A stretch of 24,082 bases of DNA. It comes from UBA685 sp002299005. Lineage in GTDB: Bacteria; Pseudomonadota; Alphaproteobacteria; Puniceispirillales; Puniceispirillaceae. The stretch is taken from contig CAXAAH010000021.1 of NCBI GenBank assembly GCA_963966775.1, positions 1 to 24,082 of the forward strand, in the 5' to 3' direction. The notes below the pieces were generated by a model that did no database searches, was not told the origin of the DNA, and worked only from the letters and a program-made list of their open reading frames with translations. Positions 7,766-15,396 of this stretch are shown in pieces (the stretch's first letter is position 1; the number at the start of each line of letters is the position of its first letter). A program made the translations under genes and the position numbers.

Positions 7766-8467
7766 TTAGTTTGTCTCGCCCAAGATATCTCTTAAGCATG
7801 ATTTTATGTCTGGTGATTGATAATGTACATAATCTTGGTCACTGCCATCTCTGGCCCATTCATGGTCATGTTCAATCCAGATAGTTCCCATACCAAGCGC
7901 GGCAGGCGCTTTTAAATTCACAGCCATATCTTCTATCATCACAGATTTAGCGGGGTTAATCCCTGATTGCGATAAAAAGATTTCATACGGGCGCATTGCG
8001 GGCTTTGGTTCATGATTGGCACCAACAATATCAAAGATAAAGTCAAAATGCCCCCGCACCCCAAACGCGCCCAAAATATTCTCAGCATGCGCGATGGTGC
8101 CATTGGTAAAGATATGTTTGCGCCCCGGCAATTTCGCCAGCAAGCCATCTAGCTCTGTATCATGGTCAATATCGCTGACATCAATATCATGCACAAAGCT
8201 AAGGAACGGCTTTGAGTCCATCCCAAATTCTTTCATCAACCCATGCATGGTTGTGCCATATTGGCGAAACAGCCTTGTCTTTAAGGCCGCCGCCTCTGCC
8301 TCTTCAAGGGTAAATTCTTGCATTAAGAATTCGGTCATCTTTTGCGCGACACGGGCAAATAGGTTCGATTTGGCAGGATAAATCGTATTATCAAGGTCAA
8401 AGACCCACTCTTCAATGCCCTTATCAAGCAATTGTGATAAAGGGGCTGATGCGTGTTGTGATGACAT
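7766..8467 (-). CDS. HAD-superfamily pyrimidine 5'-nucleotidase-like protein
   Basis: A 233-residue HAD hydrolase. Motif I is WVFDLDNTIYP, with nucleophile Asp24 and acid Asp26; motif II is FTNGT, and motif III/IV is VMIEDMAVNLKAPAALGM. DNTIYP is typical of the pyrimidine 5'-nucleotidase family (yeast SDT1/PHM8-like), so dephosphorylation of UMP/CMP or a similar small phosphate is plausible but not proven. An alphaproteobacterial gene of this type commonly sits between argB and dapD. An AGGA lies before the ATG at 8467. Confidence 0.85.
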   Translation of the reverse strand: MSSQHASAPLSQLLDKGIEEWVFDLDNTIYPAKSNLFARVAQKMTEFLMQEFTLEEAEAAALKTRLFRQYGTTMHGLMKEFGMDSKPFLSFVHDIDVSDIDHDTELDGLLAKLPGRKHIFTNGTIAHAENILGAFGVRGHFDFIFDIVGANHEPKPAMRPYEIFLSQSGINPAKSVMIEDMAVNLKAPAALGMGTIWIEHDHEWARDGSDQDYVHYQSPDIKSCLRDILGETN

Positions 8468-8514
8468 AATAAATCCTGACCGCTAAAAACGAAAACACAT
8501 GTTACATAGATGAT

Positions 8515-9378
8515 TTAGTCTTTAGCAATCATGGTGCCAATCCCATGCTCTGTAAATAATTCAACCAAGACCGCATGCGGGGCCCGCCCATCAAGGATAA
8601 CGGCCGCTTCTGCGCCATCTGATACCGCTTGCATACATGTCTCAAGCTTGGGAATCATCCCGCCTGTGACGGTGCCATCATCAATCAAAGCTTGCGCGCC
8701 CTCAAGGTTCACACGGCTGATAAGATGACCGTCCTTATCCTTAATCCCTGCCACGTCAGAGAGCATCAAAAGGCGGCTTGCCCCGATAGCCCCTGCCACA
8801 GCCCCTGCGGCCGTATCAGCGTTGATATTATAGGTCATGCCATCATCGCCCATCGCAGTTGGCGCAACCACAGGCATCATATCATGCGCAAGCAAGGCAG
8901 ATATCACCGAGATATCAACCGCCGATGGGGTGCCAACATAGCCAAGCGCGCCATCATGCGCTTTGACCGCTTGGATAAGATTGCCATCCTTGCCCGAAAT
9001 ACCCACAGCCTTGCCACCTGCTTTGGCAATCGCTGAGACAAGTGATTTATTAATCCCGCCTGCCAGCACCATCTCAACCACCGAGATACTCGCCTCATCT
9101 GTGACACGAAGGCCATCAACAAAGCTTGATTCAATCTCAAGGCGTGAGAGCATTGCGCCGATTTGTGGGCCGCCGCCATGAACCACCAGCGGGTTTGTGC
9201 CAACCTGACGCAACAGCACCATATCGGCGGCAAAACTATCGACAAAGGCTTGTTCGCCCATCGCATGGCCGCCAAATTTCACGACAATCGCCTTGCCAGC
9301 ATAACGGCGCATATAGGGCAGGGCCTCAACAAGAAGACCTGCTTTTTCAAGCCATTTTTCTGAATTATCTTGGGTCAT
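8515..9378 (-). CDS. argB: Acetylglutamate kinase
   Basis: It phosphorylates N-acetyl-L-glutamate with ATP, the second step of arginine synthesis. The 287-residue protein carries the amino-acid kinase fold: IVVKFGGHAMG (phosphate-binding lysine and glycines), VVHGGGPQIGAML, and NINADTAAGAVAGAIGASRLLMLSDVAGI near the nucleotide site. GGMIPKLETCMQAV is also characteristic. It lies between engB and the HAD gene on the minus strand, as in other alphaproteobacteria. No other arginine gene is in the window. Confidence 0.97.
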   Translation of the reverse strand: MTQDNSEKWLEKAGLLVEALPYMRRYAGKAIVVKFGGHAMGEQAFVDSFAADMVLLRQVGTNPLVVHGGGPQIGAMLSRLEIESSFVDGLRVTDEASISVVEMVLAGGINKSLVSAIAKAGGKAVGISGKDGNLIQAVKAHDGALGYVGTPSAVDISVISALLAHDMMPVVAPTAMGDDGMTYNINADTAAGAVAGAIGASRLLMLSDVAGIKDKDGHLISRVNLEGAQALIDDGTVTGGMIPKLETCMQAVSDGAEAAVILDGRAPHAVLVELFTEHGIGTMIAKD

Positions 9379-9430
9379 CTGACGCCTATCCCCGCTTATC
9401 TCATCGCCTCATGCATCACTCAAAAGGCCC

Positions 9431-10126
9431 TTATTTTTTGCGCTCAATGCGCGGCGCTGCCAGCCGTGATAGATGGGCGCGTAACTCTGCCACACCTCTG
9501 CCATCATGGCTTGAGGTTAAGAACACATGCGGAAATGCCGCCACATGCTTTTTTGTTTCCGCCTGCGCTTGTGCATAGACCTTCGCCACATCAGGGGCCT
9601 TTAGCTTATCAACCTTGGTCAGAACCAGCGCCCAAGATACAGCTGAATCATCCAGCATATCCATAATCAGCTTATCAGCCTTGCCAATCCCACGGCGCGA
9701 ATCAACCAGCACCATGACACGTTGCAAGGTCTGTCTGCCAACCAAAAACTTGCGCGTTAATTTTGACCAAGCTTCGATATCTGTCTTCGGCGCTGAGGCA
9801 TAGCCATAGCCCGGCAAATCAACCAAATCCAACCTGTCAGCCAGATTGAAAAAGATAAGCTGTCTTGTCCGGCCAGGTGTTTGCGAGGTGCGTGCCAATG
9901 TCTTACGCCCGGTAAGCGCATTGACCAGCGATGATTTGCCAACATTAGAGCGGCCCGCAAAAGCCACCTCATCACGCGCCATTGGCGCCAGATTCTGCAT
10001 CGAATTAGAGGCAGCCAAAAAGGTACATTCACCGGCAAATAGCAAACGTCCTGCCTCTATATCCGCCTCTGTTAGCGCATCAATATCAGGCATCTCACCC
10101 CTATTGATATCATCACCATCACTCAC
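9431..10126 (-). CDS. engB: Ribosome-biogenesis GTPase EngB (YihA/YsxC)
   Basis: An essential small GTPase needed for assembly of the large ribosomal subunit in studied bacteria. G motifs in order: G1 GRSNVGKSS (residues 58-66), G2 within SQTPGRTRQ, G3 DLPGYG (103-108), G4 TKVDK (170-174) and G5 TSSHDGRG (about 204-211). The start given is a GTG at 10126 with AAGGG upstream. An ATG at 10093, preceded by AGGGGTGAG, is an equally good or better start and would shorten the protein by 11 residues. The gene lies 40 bases downstream of yidC and just upstream of argB. Confidence 0.95.
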   Translation of the reverse strand: MSDGDDINRGEMPDIDALTEADIEAGRLLFAGECTFLAASNSMQNLAPMARDEVAFAGRSNVGKSSLVNALTGRKTLARTSQTPGRTRQLIFFNLADRLDLVDLPGYGYASAPKTDIEAWSKLTRKFLVGRQTLQRVMVLVDSRRGIGKADKLIMDMLDDSAVSWALVLTKVDKLKAPDVAKVYAQAQAETKKHVAAFPHVFLTSSHDGRGVAELRAHLSRLAAPRIERKK

Positions 10127-10166
10127 AATATTTACACCCTTTATAAAAGTCAGCTTACCTGTTTGC

Positions 10167-11960
10167 TTATGCCTTCATTGATTTCTCAATTTGGCGCGTA
10201 ATCCACCATTGCTGAAGGATCGACAATGTGTTGTTCCATGTCCAATAAATCACAAGACCAGCAGGGAAGCCTGCGAGCAAGAATGTGAAGAAGATTGGCA
10301 TCCATTGGAAGATCTTCGCCTGAATTGGATCAGGTGGCGGCGGGTTTAGGCGCTGTTGGATGAACATAGACACACCCATCAAAATTGGCCAGACGCCGAT
10401 ATTCAAGAAGTCTGGCACGAAATTTGTTGAATAAGGCAACAGGCCAAACAAGTTGAACAATGAGGTCGGGTCAATCTCTGAGAGATCGTGAATCCAGCCA
10501 ATAAACGGGGCTTGGCGCATCTCAATCGACACATAAAGCACCTTATAAAGCGCAAAGAAGACCGGAATCTGAAGCAAGATTGGCAAACAACCAGCGGCCG
10601 GGTTTACCTTTTCTGTCTTATAAAGCGACATCATCTCTTGATTAAGCTTTGTGCGGTCATCCTTATATTGCTCACGCATTTTGGTCAGCTTTGGCGATAG
10701 CGCACGCATCTTGGCCATTGAGCGATATGATTTATTCGCCAACGGATACAAGACCAAGCGAATCACAACCGTAAAGGCCAAAATCGCAAACCCAAAATTA
10801 CCAAGCAAGCTATTCAGCCAGTTAATCGCATAGAAGAACGGCTTGGTCATGAAATAGAACCAGCCAAAATCAATCGCCAAATCAAAATTAGCGATATTCA
10901 ACTCTTCACTATAGGCATCGATCATCGTCAGGACTTTGGCGCCCGCAAAAAAGCGTGTCTGATAAGAGATTGTCTCACCAGCTGATAGCACCATCGCCGT
11001 GCCAAGATAATCGGCCTGATAGCGATCTTCATTCCCCGCCAAAGCGCGCAAAGCAAAATTCGACTTTTGCGCCTGATCAGGCACCAAGGCTGTTAGCCAA
11101 TATTTATCCGTAAAGCCGATCCAGCCGCCATTTTCCTCTGACTTATAGTCAATCGGCCCATCGCGCAAATCATCATAGCCTTCTTCTTTCAAGGTTGTAT
11201 CAACAACCCCAATCGGCCCTTCATGCAAGATATAGATGCCCGTTGTCTCAGGCGTGCCAAAACGACGAATAAGGCCATAAGGCAAAAGGCGCAAAGTCTC
11301 ATCACGCGCGCTTGTCACCGCATCATTGATTGTGATCATATATTGCTCATCAATCGACAGGGTGCGGCTAAAGATAAGGCCCTCGCCATTATCATAGGTA
11401 AGCGTCACATCGCTCTGCGGGCTAAGCTCATCACCAGAGGCGGCCCAAATCGTCTTATCATTCGGCAGCGCGATATCAGCGCCATCACCAATCCAGCCAA
11501 ATTCAGCAAAATAAGGCTGGCTATCAGAAATCTTGCGAAGCAAGGTGATATCATCCGCGCCTTCTTCCAGCGTCTCTTGATAGGCGGTTAGCACCACATC
11601 ATCAATACGCGCGCCTTGGGTCGTAAGAGAGCCTCTTACCAGCGGTGTGTTAATCGCGATACGTTTGGCCGTATCAGCAGGGCGTGCTTGCTCTGTGCCA
11701 AGCGCAACGCCCGCAGAGAGGCTCGCACCTGCGCCTGTGCCTGTACTTGTGCCCGCTTGGCCGCCATCAACGCCATTACTAGGCGACGGCAAATCATTAC
11801 CGGCTAACTCATTACCAGCTAGGTCATTCGCCACTTGCTGGGTATTATACGCATCACGCTGTGCTTCTAATTCTGGTTCAACAAAATAAAGCTGCCAGCC
11901 GACAAGAACCAGCATCGACAGTGAAGCTGCTGCGATCATATTTCGTGTATCAGGTGTCAT
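10167..11960 (-). CDS. yidC: Membrane protein insertase YidC
   Basis: YidC inserts and folds inner-membrane proteins, alone or with SecYEG. The 597-residue form has the Gram-negative layout. There is an N-terminal membrane anchor (MIAAASLSMLVLVGWQLYFV), a low-complexity periplasmic linker (residues about 35-95), a large periplasmic beta domain to about residue 350, and then the conserved insertase core. The core shows FGFAILAFTVVIRLVLYPLANKSYRSM with the Arg expected in the hydrophilic groove, PAAGCLPILLQIPVFFALYKVL, and a final YWTWNNTLSILQQWW segment. It lies downstream of rpmH, rnpA and yidD. The linker contains a duplicated AGN(D/E)L unit. Confidence 0.97.
   Translation of the reverse strand: MTPDTRNMIAAASLSMLVLVGWQLYFVEPELEAQRDAYNTQQVANDLAGNELAGNDLPSPSNGVDGGQAGTSTGTGAGASLSAGVALGTEQARPADTAKRIAINTPLVRGSLTTQGARIDDVVLTAYQETLEEGADDITLLRKISDSQPYFAEFGWIGDGADIALPNDKTIWAASGDELSPQSDVTLTYDNGEGLIFSRTLSIDEQYMITINDAVTSARDETLRLLPYGLIRRFGTPETTGIYILHEGPIGVVDTTLKEEGYDDLRDGPIDYKSEENGGWIGFTDKYWLTALVPDQAQKSNFALRALAGNEDRYQADYLGTAMVLSAGETISYQTRFFAGAKVLTMIDAYSEELNIANFDLAIDFGWFYFMTKPFFYAINWLNSLLGNFGFAILAFTVVIRLVLYPLANKSYRSMAKMRALSPKLTKMREQYKDDRTKLNQEMMSLYKTEKVNPAAGCLPILLQIPVFFALYKVLYVSIEMRQAPFIGWIHDLSEIDPTSLFNLFGLLPYSTNFVPDFLNIGVWPILMGVSMFIQQRLNPPPPDPIQAKIFQWMPIFFTFLLAGFPAGLVIYWTWNNTLSILQQWWITRQIEKSMKA
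11796..11825 (-). repeat. In-frame 15-bp tandem repeat in yidC periplasmic linker
   Basis: On the minus strand, unit 11825-11811 (GACCTAGCTGGTAAT) is followed by 11810-11796 (GAGTTAGCCGGTAAT), 12 of 15 bases identical. They encode DLAGN and ELAGN. They fall in the variable linker between the membrane anchor and the periplasmic domain. Confidence 0.7.
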
Positions 11961-12042
11961 ATTAATCTATGGCCCGTTCATCTGTGGTGCGCTTAATCAA
12001 GCAAGCCGATTGCCGGCCGCCAATTGCGCTTTTCATTATAAT

Positions 12043-12294
12043 TTAGCTATCATCTTTTGATTTATGCGGCTTTGGCACAGGGTCAAAACCGCTTCCACCC
12101 CAAGGATGACAACGTATGATACGTTTAAACGTTAATGCGCCGCCGCGCAATGCCCCATGTCCCTGAAAAGCCTCAATTGCATAGGCAGAACAGCTTGGGG
12201 CAAAACGGCAATTTGACCCTAATAAGGGCGAGATAAGATATTGATAGGCTTTGATCAAAATCAAAAAGGGCAGGATAGAGAGTTTTCGGCGCAT
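12043..12294 (-). CDS. yidD: Membrane protein insertion efficiency factor YidD
   Basis: A small membrane-associated protein (83 residues) that assists YidC-dependent insertion. The signature is SPLLGSNCRFAPSCSAYAIEAF with three cysteines, followed by FKRIIRCHPWGGSGFDPVP. The N-terminus LSILPFLILIKAYQYLISP forms an amphipathic or membrane-associated helix. It starts 9 bases after the rnpA stop and lies 82 bases upstream of yidC, the standard order. Confidence 0.96.
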   Translation of the reverse strand: MRRKLSILPFLILIKAYQYLISPLLGSNCRFAPSCSAYAIEAFQGHGALRGGALTFKRIIRCHPWGGSGFDPVPKPHKSKDDS

Positions 12295-12303
12295 GAAATA
12301 GAC

Positions 12304-12654
12304 CTAATCTTGCCTCTCACTATATTGTCTGTCAATTTTTCTATGGACGGCTTCGATCGCCTCATGAAAGGCTGTCTCTAGCATATCAAAAGGCGCATCT
12401 GGCATATCGAAGCGCGCGATCATCCCATAATGATAGCCGTCGCGCGCCTTGGGGGCGAGGTGATGACGCACCAAGGCGCGCATACGCCGCCTTGCCCGAT
12501 TGCGCCTAACCGCATTGCCAATCTTCTTAGAGGCCGTCAGCCCATAGCGCGGCACATCACCGTCAACAAGCTTGCGCGCCTGCAAAATAAAGGGTTTTGT
12601 CACATTCTTGACCCCCTTATCGCGCAAGGCCAGAAATTCATGACGTTTTTTCAT
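12304..12654 (-). CDS. rnpA: Ribonuclease P protein component
   Basis: The basic protein cofactor of the RNase P ribozyme, which matures tRNA 5' ends. Diagnostic is the RNR region KIGNAVRRNRARRRMRALVRHH, with the N-terminal F-L-A pattern after MKKRHEF. I prefer the ATG at 12654 (MKKRHEFLALRDKG, 116 residues) because family members begin close to this lysine-rich motif; ATGs at 12663 and 12672 are in frame. It is separated from rpmH by a spacer holding a strong terminator, and followed closely by yidD. Confidence 0.95.
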   Translation of the reverse strand: MKKRHEFLALRDKGVKNVTKPFILQARKLVDGDVPRYGLTASKKIGNAVRRNRARRRMRALVRHHLAPKARDGYHYGMIARFDMPDAPFDMLETAFHEAIEAVHRKIDRQYSERQD

Positions 12655-12725
12655 GCTTTCCATTATCGCCAACTATTTTGGTTAATGTCTGCTAAAATAA
12701 GCCTCATTCATCATATCATGAGGCC

Positions 12726-12772
12726 AAAAAAAAGGGCACCTATCTTAAATCTTAAGATAATGCCCTATTTTT
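12726..12772 (-). terminator. Strong bidirectional intrinsic terminator between rpmH and rnpA
   Basis: GGGCA (12734-12738) pairs with TGCCC (12761-12765), and inside it TATCTTAA (12741-12748) pairs perfectly with TTAAGATA (12752-12759) around a 3-base loop, with a small internal bulge. The stem is flanked by A8 (12726-12733) and ATTTTT (12767-12772). On the minus strand the stem is followed by eight T, so it should end most transcripts from rpmH before rnpA. A second small hairpin (TCTGCC/GGCAGA, 12793-12808) lies between it and rpmH. Confidence 0.82.
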
Positions 12773-12835
12773 GTATCTTTTTCAAAAGAGCATCTGCCGC
12801 CTGGCAGAGACCCTTTTGACATAGCCATTAAATGA

Positions 12836-12970
12836 CTATGCTGAAAGCTTTGCTCTGCCTTTTGCACGGCGTGCGCGGATAACGCGGCGGCCGCCGACTG
12901 TGGCCATACGTGAACGGAAACCGTGACGACGTTTGCGAACAAGAACACTTGGCTGATAGGTGCGTTTCAT
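12836..12970 (-). CDS. rpmH: 50S ribosomal protein L34
   Basis: A 44-residue, very basic ribosomal protein of the large subunit. The minus-strand reading from the ATG at 12970 gives MKRTYQPSVLVRKRRHGFRS, then RMATVGGRRVIRARRAKGRA and KLSA before TAG, a full match to the family from end to end. A strong Shine-Dalgarno (GAAAGGAG) lies just upstream. It heads the minus-strand rpmH-rnpA-yidD-yidC block but is separated from rnpA by a terminator, so much of its transcript is probably monocistronic. Confidence 0.98.
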   Translation of the reverse strand: MKRTYQPSVLVRKRRHGFRSRMATVGGRRVIRARRAKGRAKLSA

Positions 12971-13018
12971 TTTAACGCTCCTTTCGAAATTAGTTGATGC
13001 GTTGAAATAGTGAAGGGT

Positions 13019-13047
13019 TGTTTATCCCTCGATTGCCAAACTGTCAA
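13019..13047 (-). promoter_or_regulatory. Probable rpmH promoter
   Basis: On the minus strand a perfect TTGACA (13047-13042) is followed after 17 bases by TAAACA (13024-13019). The -35 is consensus and the -10 matches at three of six positions. The inferred start of transcription is about 40 bases before the rpmH ATG, leaving room for the strong ribosome-binding site. Confidence 0.5.
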
Positions 13048-13149
13048 TGAATATTGATGCGAATGACGCTTTTTACCAGCCTTTTTCGTGCTTTTGTCCC
13101 TAATCATCGCAAATTCCCCCCTAAAGCCCTCTCTTTCAACGCAGATTTG

Positions 13150-13178
13150 TTAACGATTCATTAACTAATTAGTATTAT
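13150..13178 (+). promoter_or_regulatory. CtrA-type box enclosing a GANTC site, overlapping the -35 of the histidine kinase promoter
   Basis: TTAACGATTCATTAAC at 13150-13165 fits the full CtrA consensus TTAA-N7-TTAAC. Its N7 spacer contains GATTC (13155-13159), a CcrM methylation target GANTC. The first half, TTAACG (13150-13155), lies exactly 17 bases before TATTAT (13173-13178), so the box covers the -35 element, as in known CtrA-activated promoters of Caulobacter. The kinase ATG is 65 bases downstream of the -10. That CtrA controls the gene is inferred from the motif and position. Confidence 0.6.
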
Positions 13179-13243
13179 CTAATTGAACAAGGCGCCTATT
13201 CACAGGCATCATAAACAGAATATTTGGTGAGAGATTTAGTGAG

Positions 13244-14593
13244 ATGACACAGATCACAGGGAAAAAGCTAACGCGTCAGATTGTCAGTTTCGTGGCGCTT
13301 TGCCTGATAGCTGCCGAAATCTTGATTTTTGTGCCCTCTGCCGCGCATTTCCAATATCGCTGGTTTGAGACACAATGGCAGCATTTTTTGGTGCAATTTG
13401 ATAAGAATAGCGAATCAGATCTCGCCAGCCTTCAATCACGCTATTTGGACAAAGCCGACAGGTCAGCCATCGGGTTTCACGCGCCTGATTTCATCTGTTG
13501 GCTTGATGAGAGCGGCGCCCAATACATTATCGGCCACAAGCAAGATGAGACGACGAATTTTAATCTTGGCACGCATCCGATGCGCCATATCGGCCTTGCT
13601 TTGCAAATCATCTCAGGCTTTGGGCCTGATGAGGTCATGGTCTATGATAATCGGCGCAGTGAAGATTTCAGAGCCATTTGGTCAACCGAGCTGATTCGCG
13701 CACAATTGCAAGATTATGCCCTCCGCATTGCCGCGCTGACCTTTTTGATCGCGCTTGTCATCATCGCCCCGCTTTATTGGTTTTTATCGCGCCAATTTGT
13801 CCGCCCTTTGCGCCATATCACATCTCACATGCGCCAATTTGCCGATGACCCCTCCGCCTTGCTAGAGCCGATTGAACAGACCAGCGCCGCCGAAGAAATT
13901 GCCGAGATTGGCACCGCCCTATCAGATTTAACAGACCAAGTCAGGCGCGCGCTTCGTCACAAAGAGCGTCTGGCTGATATTGGTGAGGCGACGGCCAAGA
14001 TTAACCATGACCTCCGCAACATCCTTGTCAGCGCGACACTTGTCACAGACACGCTTAGCGCCTCTGAGGATCCCAAGATAAAGCGCATTGCCCCGCATAT
14101 TGAGCGCGCTATTTCCGATGCGGCTTCGATGACGCAAAATATGATGGATTATCTAACAGAGGCCAAAACAGAGCCTGTCCTTGCCTTTGACCTTGCAGAG
14201 ATGGCGCAAAACCTCTCTCATGACACCAAGCTTGAGATCGCCCTATCAGGTGCGGGCAGCTTATCTGGCATGCCGAATATGATGTATCGGTTATTGTTGA
14301 ACCTAGCGCGCAATGCCAGAGCGGCAGGCGCGACCAGCCTGTCAATCGATGTCTGGCGCGCCGGTCATCTGGCGGTCATTGATATCTCAGATGATGGGCC
14401 CGGCATTGATAAGATGCTTAAACCGCATTTATTCTCAGCCTTTTATTCAGGCCATAAAAGCAATACAGGTCTAGGGCTAGCGATTGCCAAGGATTTATCA
14501 CTGGCAATGGGCGGCGAGCTACGCTTGTCACGAAGCTCGCGCCACGGGTCTGAATTTCGTTTATCTGTGCCAAAAAGCTGGCTAGAGGCTTAA
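13244..14593 (+). CDS. Membrane-bound sensor histidine kinase (orphan)
   Basis: A 449-residue two-component sensor. First membrane segment about residues 13-35, a periplasmic sensor region of about 120 residues without a recognisable fold, second membrane segment about 160-180, then a HAMP-like linker (RQFVRPLRHITSHMRQFADD). The H-box is ATAKINHDLRNIL with phospho-acceptor His255. The ATP-binding domain has the N-box LLLNLARNARAAGA (Asn353/Asn357 region), G1 DDGPGID and G2 GLGLAIAK. The F-box-like FSAFYSGHKSNTG is also present. No response regulator is next to it; the partner must be elsewhere. Upstream lies a CtrA-type promoter. Its stop codon overlaps the stop of the convergent gpt gene. 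Confidence 0.92.
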   Translation: MTQITGKKLTRQIVSFVALCLIAAEILIFVPSAAHFQYRWFETQWQHFLVQFDKNSESDLASLQSRYLDKADRSAIGFHAPDFICWLDESGAQYIIGHKQDETTNFNLGTHPMRHIGLALQIISGFGPDEVMVYDNRRSEDFRAIWSTELIRAQLQDYALRIAALTFLIALVIIAPLYWFLSRQFVRPLRHITSHMRQFADDPSALLEPIEQTSAAEEIAEIGTALSDLTDQVRRALRHKERLADIGEATAKINHDLRNILVSATLVTDTLSASEDPKIKRIAPHIERAISDAASMTQNMMDYLTEAKTEPVLAFDLAEMAQNLSHDTKLEIALSGAGSLSGMPNMMYRLLLNLARNARAAGATSLSIDVWRAGHLAVIDISDDGPGIDKMLKPHLFSAFYSGHKSNTGLGLAIAKDLSLAMGGELRLSRSSRHGSEFRLSVPKSWLEA

Positions 14594-15069
14594 GCCTTTT
14601 GCGTGGCGATCGGCTGTGATGGTTGCAGATCAAGATCCCATGGGAAGTAAATCCACGTATCTTGCGAGACTTCTGTAACGAAGGTGTCAACCAATGGACG
14701 GCCCGCTGGCTTGGCATAGACGGTTGCGAAATGCGCATTTGGCATCATCCGGCGCAATTCGCGCGCGGTATCACCTGTATCGACCAAATCATCAATGATA
14801 AGCCAGCCTGTGCCATCAGCGGCCATTGTTGCCGGCTTCATCACTTCGACCTTGCCCTTATCCTTGTCACGATAGCTGGCAAGGCACGCTGTTTCGATAA
14901 CACGCACCTCAAGCTCACGCGCCACAATCGCCGCCGGCACAAGCCCGCCTCTTGTGACCGCCACAATTCCTTCGAACGGGCCAAGCTCAGATAGGCGCCA
15001 CGCCAAAGCTTTAGATGTTCTATGAAGCTCTTCCCAGCCAACAGGGAATGATTTTCCGTAACCGCTCAT
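14590..15069 (-). CDS. gpt: Xanthine-guanine phosphoribosyltransferase
   Basis: A purine salvage enzyme that makes XMP or GMP from xanthine or guanine and PRPP. From the ATG at 15069 the protein has 159 residues, close to the usual 152-ish. The PRPP loop is LIIDDLVDTGDT (residues 90-101). EGIVAVTRGGLVPAAIVAREL is the upstream phosphate-binding region, and WIYFPWDLD (with PWD at 143-145) is typical of this subfamily. A longer reading from 15117 adds an unlikely N-terminus. It is convergent with the histidine kinase gene, and the two stop codons share the bases TTAA. Confidence 0.95.
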   Translation of the reverse strand: MSGYGKSFPVGWEELHRTSKALAWRLSELGPFEGIVAVTRGGLVPAAIVARELEVRVIETACLASYRDKDKGKVEVMKPATMAADGTGWLIIDDLVDTGDTARELRRMMPNAHFATVYAKPAGRPLVDTFVTEVSQDTWIYFPWDLDLQPSQPIATQKA

Positions 15070-15251
15070 AATAGCACTTGTCCTTATATGGTCTATGAAT
15101 ACCCGAATATTATTCACACTATAACAGCCTATATAGCTGACGCAGATATTTTTGTCGATGGGGGCGAGAAGGGGATGAAAAAGAGGCTAGACAATCGAAT
15201 GACAATCATCTAATGTCCGCCCCAGATTGACGGCAAATGCCTCATCAATGC

Positions 15252-15328
15252 GCGCTCGTAGCTCAGCTGGATAGAGCACTAGACTACGAATCTAGGGGTC
15301 GGGAGTTCGAATCTTCCCGAGCGCGCCA
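15252..15328 (+). tRNA. tRNA-Arg (anticodon ACG)
   Basis: The acceptor stem GCGCTCG (15252-15258) pairs perfectly with CGAGCGC (15318-15324). The D arm reads GCTC-AGCTGGATA-GAGC, the anticodon stem CTAGA/TCTAG encloses CTACGAA (anticodon ACG), and the T arm GGGAG-TTCGAAT-CTTCC follows. The discriminator G and encoded CCA are at 15325-15328. ACG is normally deaminated to ICG by TadA and reads CGU, CGC and CGA. It stands between gpt and the TRAP transporter genes. Confidence 0.97.
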
Positions 15329-15362
15329 CTTTCCTTCTTAAAAAGCAATATCAAAGATACCA

Positions 15363-15383
15363 GCGATAGCCGCATGCTATCGC
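15363..15383 (-). terminator. Hairpin just after the TRAP permease gene
   Basis: GCGATAGC (15363-15370) and GCTATCGC (15376-15383) form a perfect 8-bp stem with a 5-base loop, 13 bases after the permease stop on the minus strand. No T run follows directly; the nearest T5 is about 20 bases further on. It may be a weak terminator or a 3'-end stabiliser. Confidence 0.4.
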
Positions 15384-15396
15384 CAGCTCTATGAGA

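Noticed and set aside
15118..15251. Promoter for the tRNA-Arg gene
   Set aside because: Several weak -35-like and -10-like words occur (for example TAGACA and TTGACG) but none makes a convincing pair at proper spacing.
15300..15330. tRNA-Arg 3' end as an attachment site for an integrated island
   Set aside because: I found no second copy of the tRNA 3' end to the right, and there is no integrase gene in the window.
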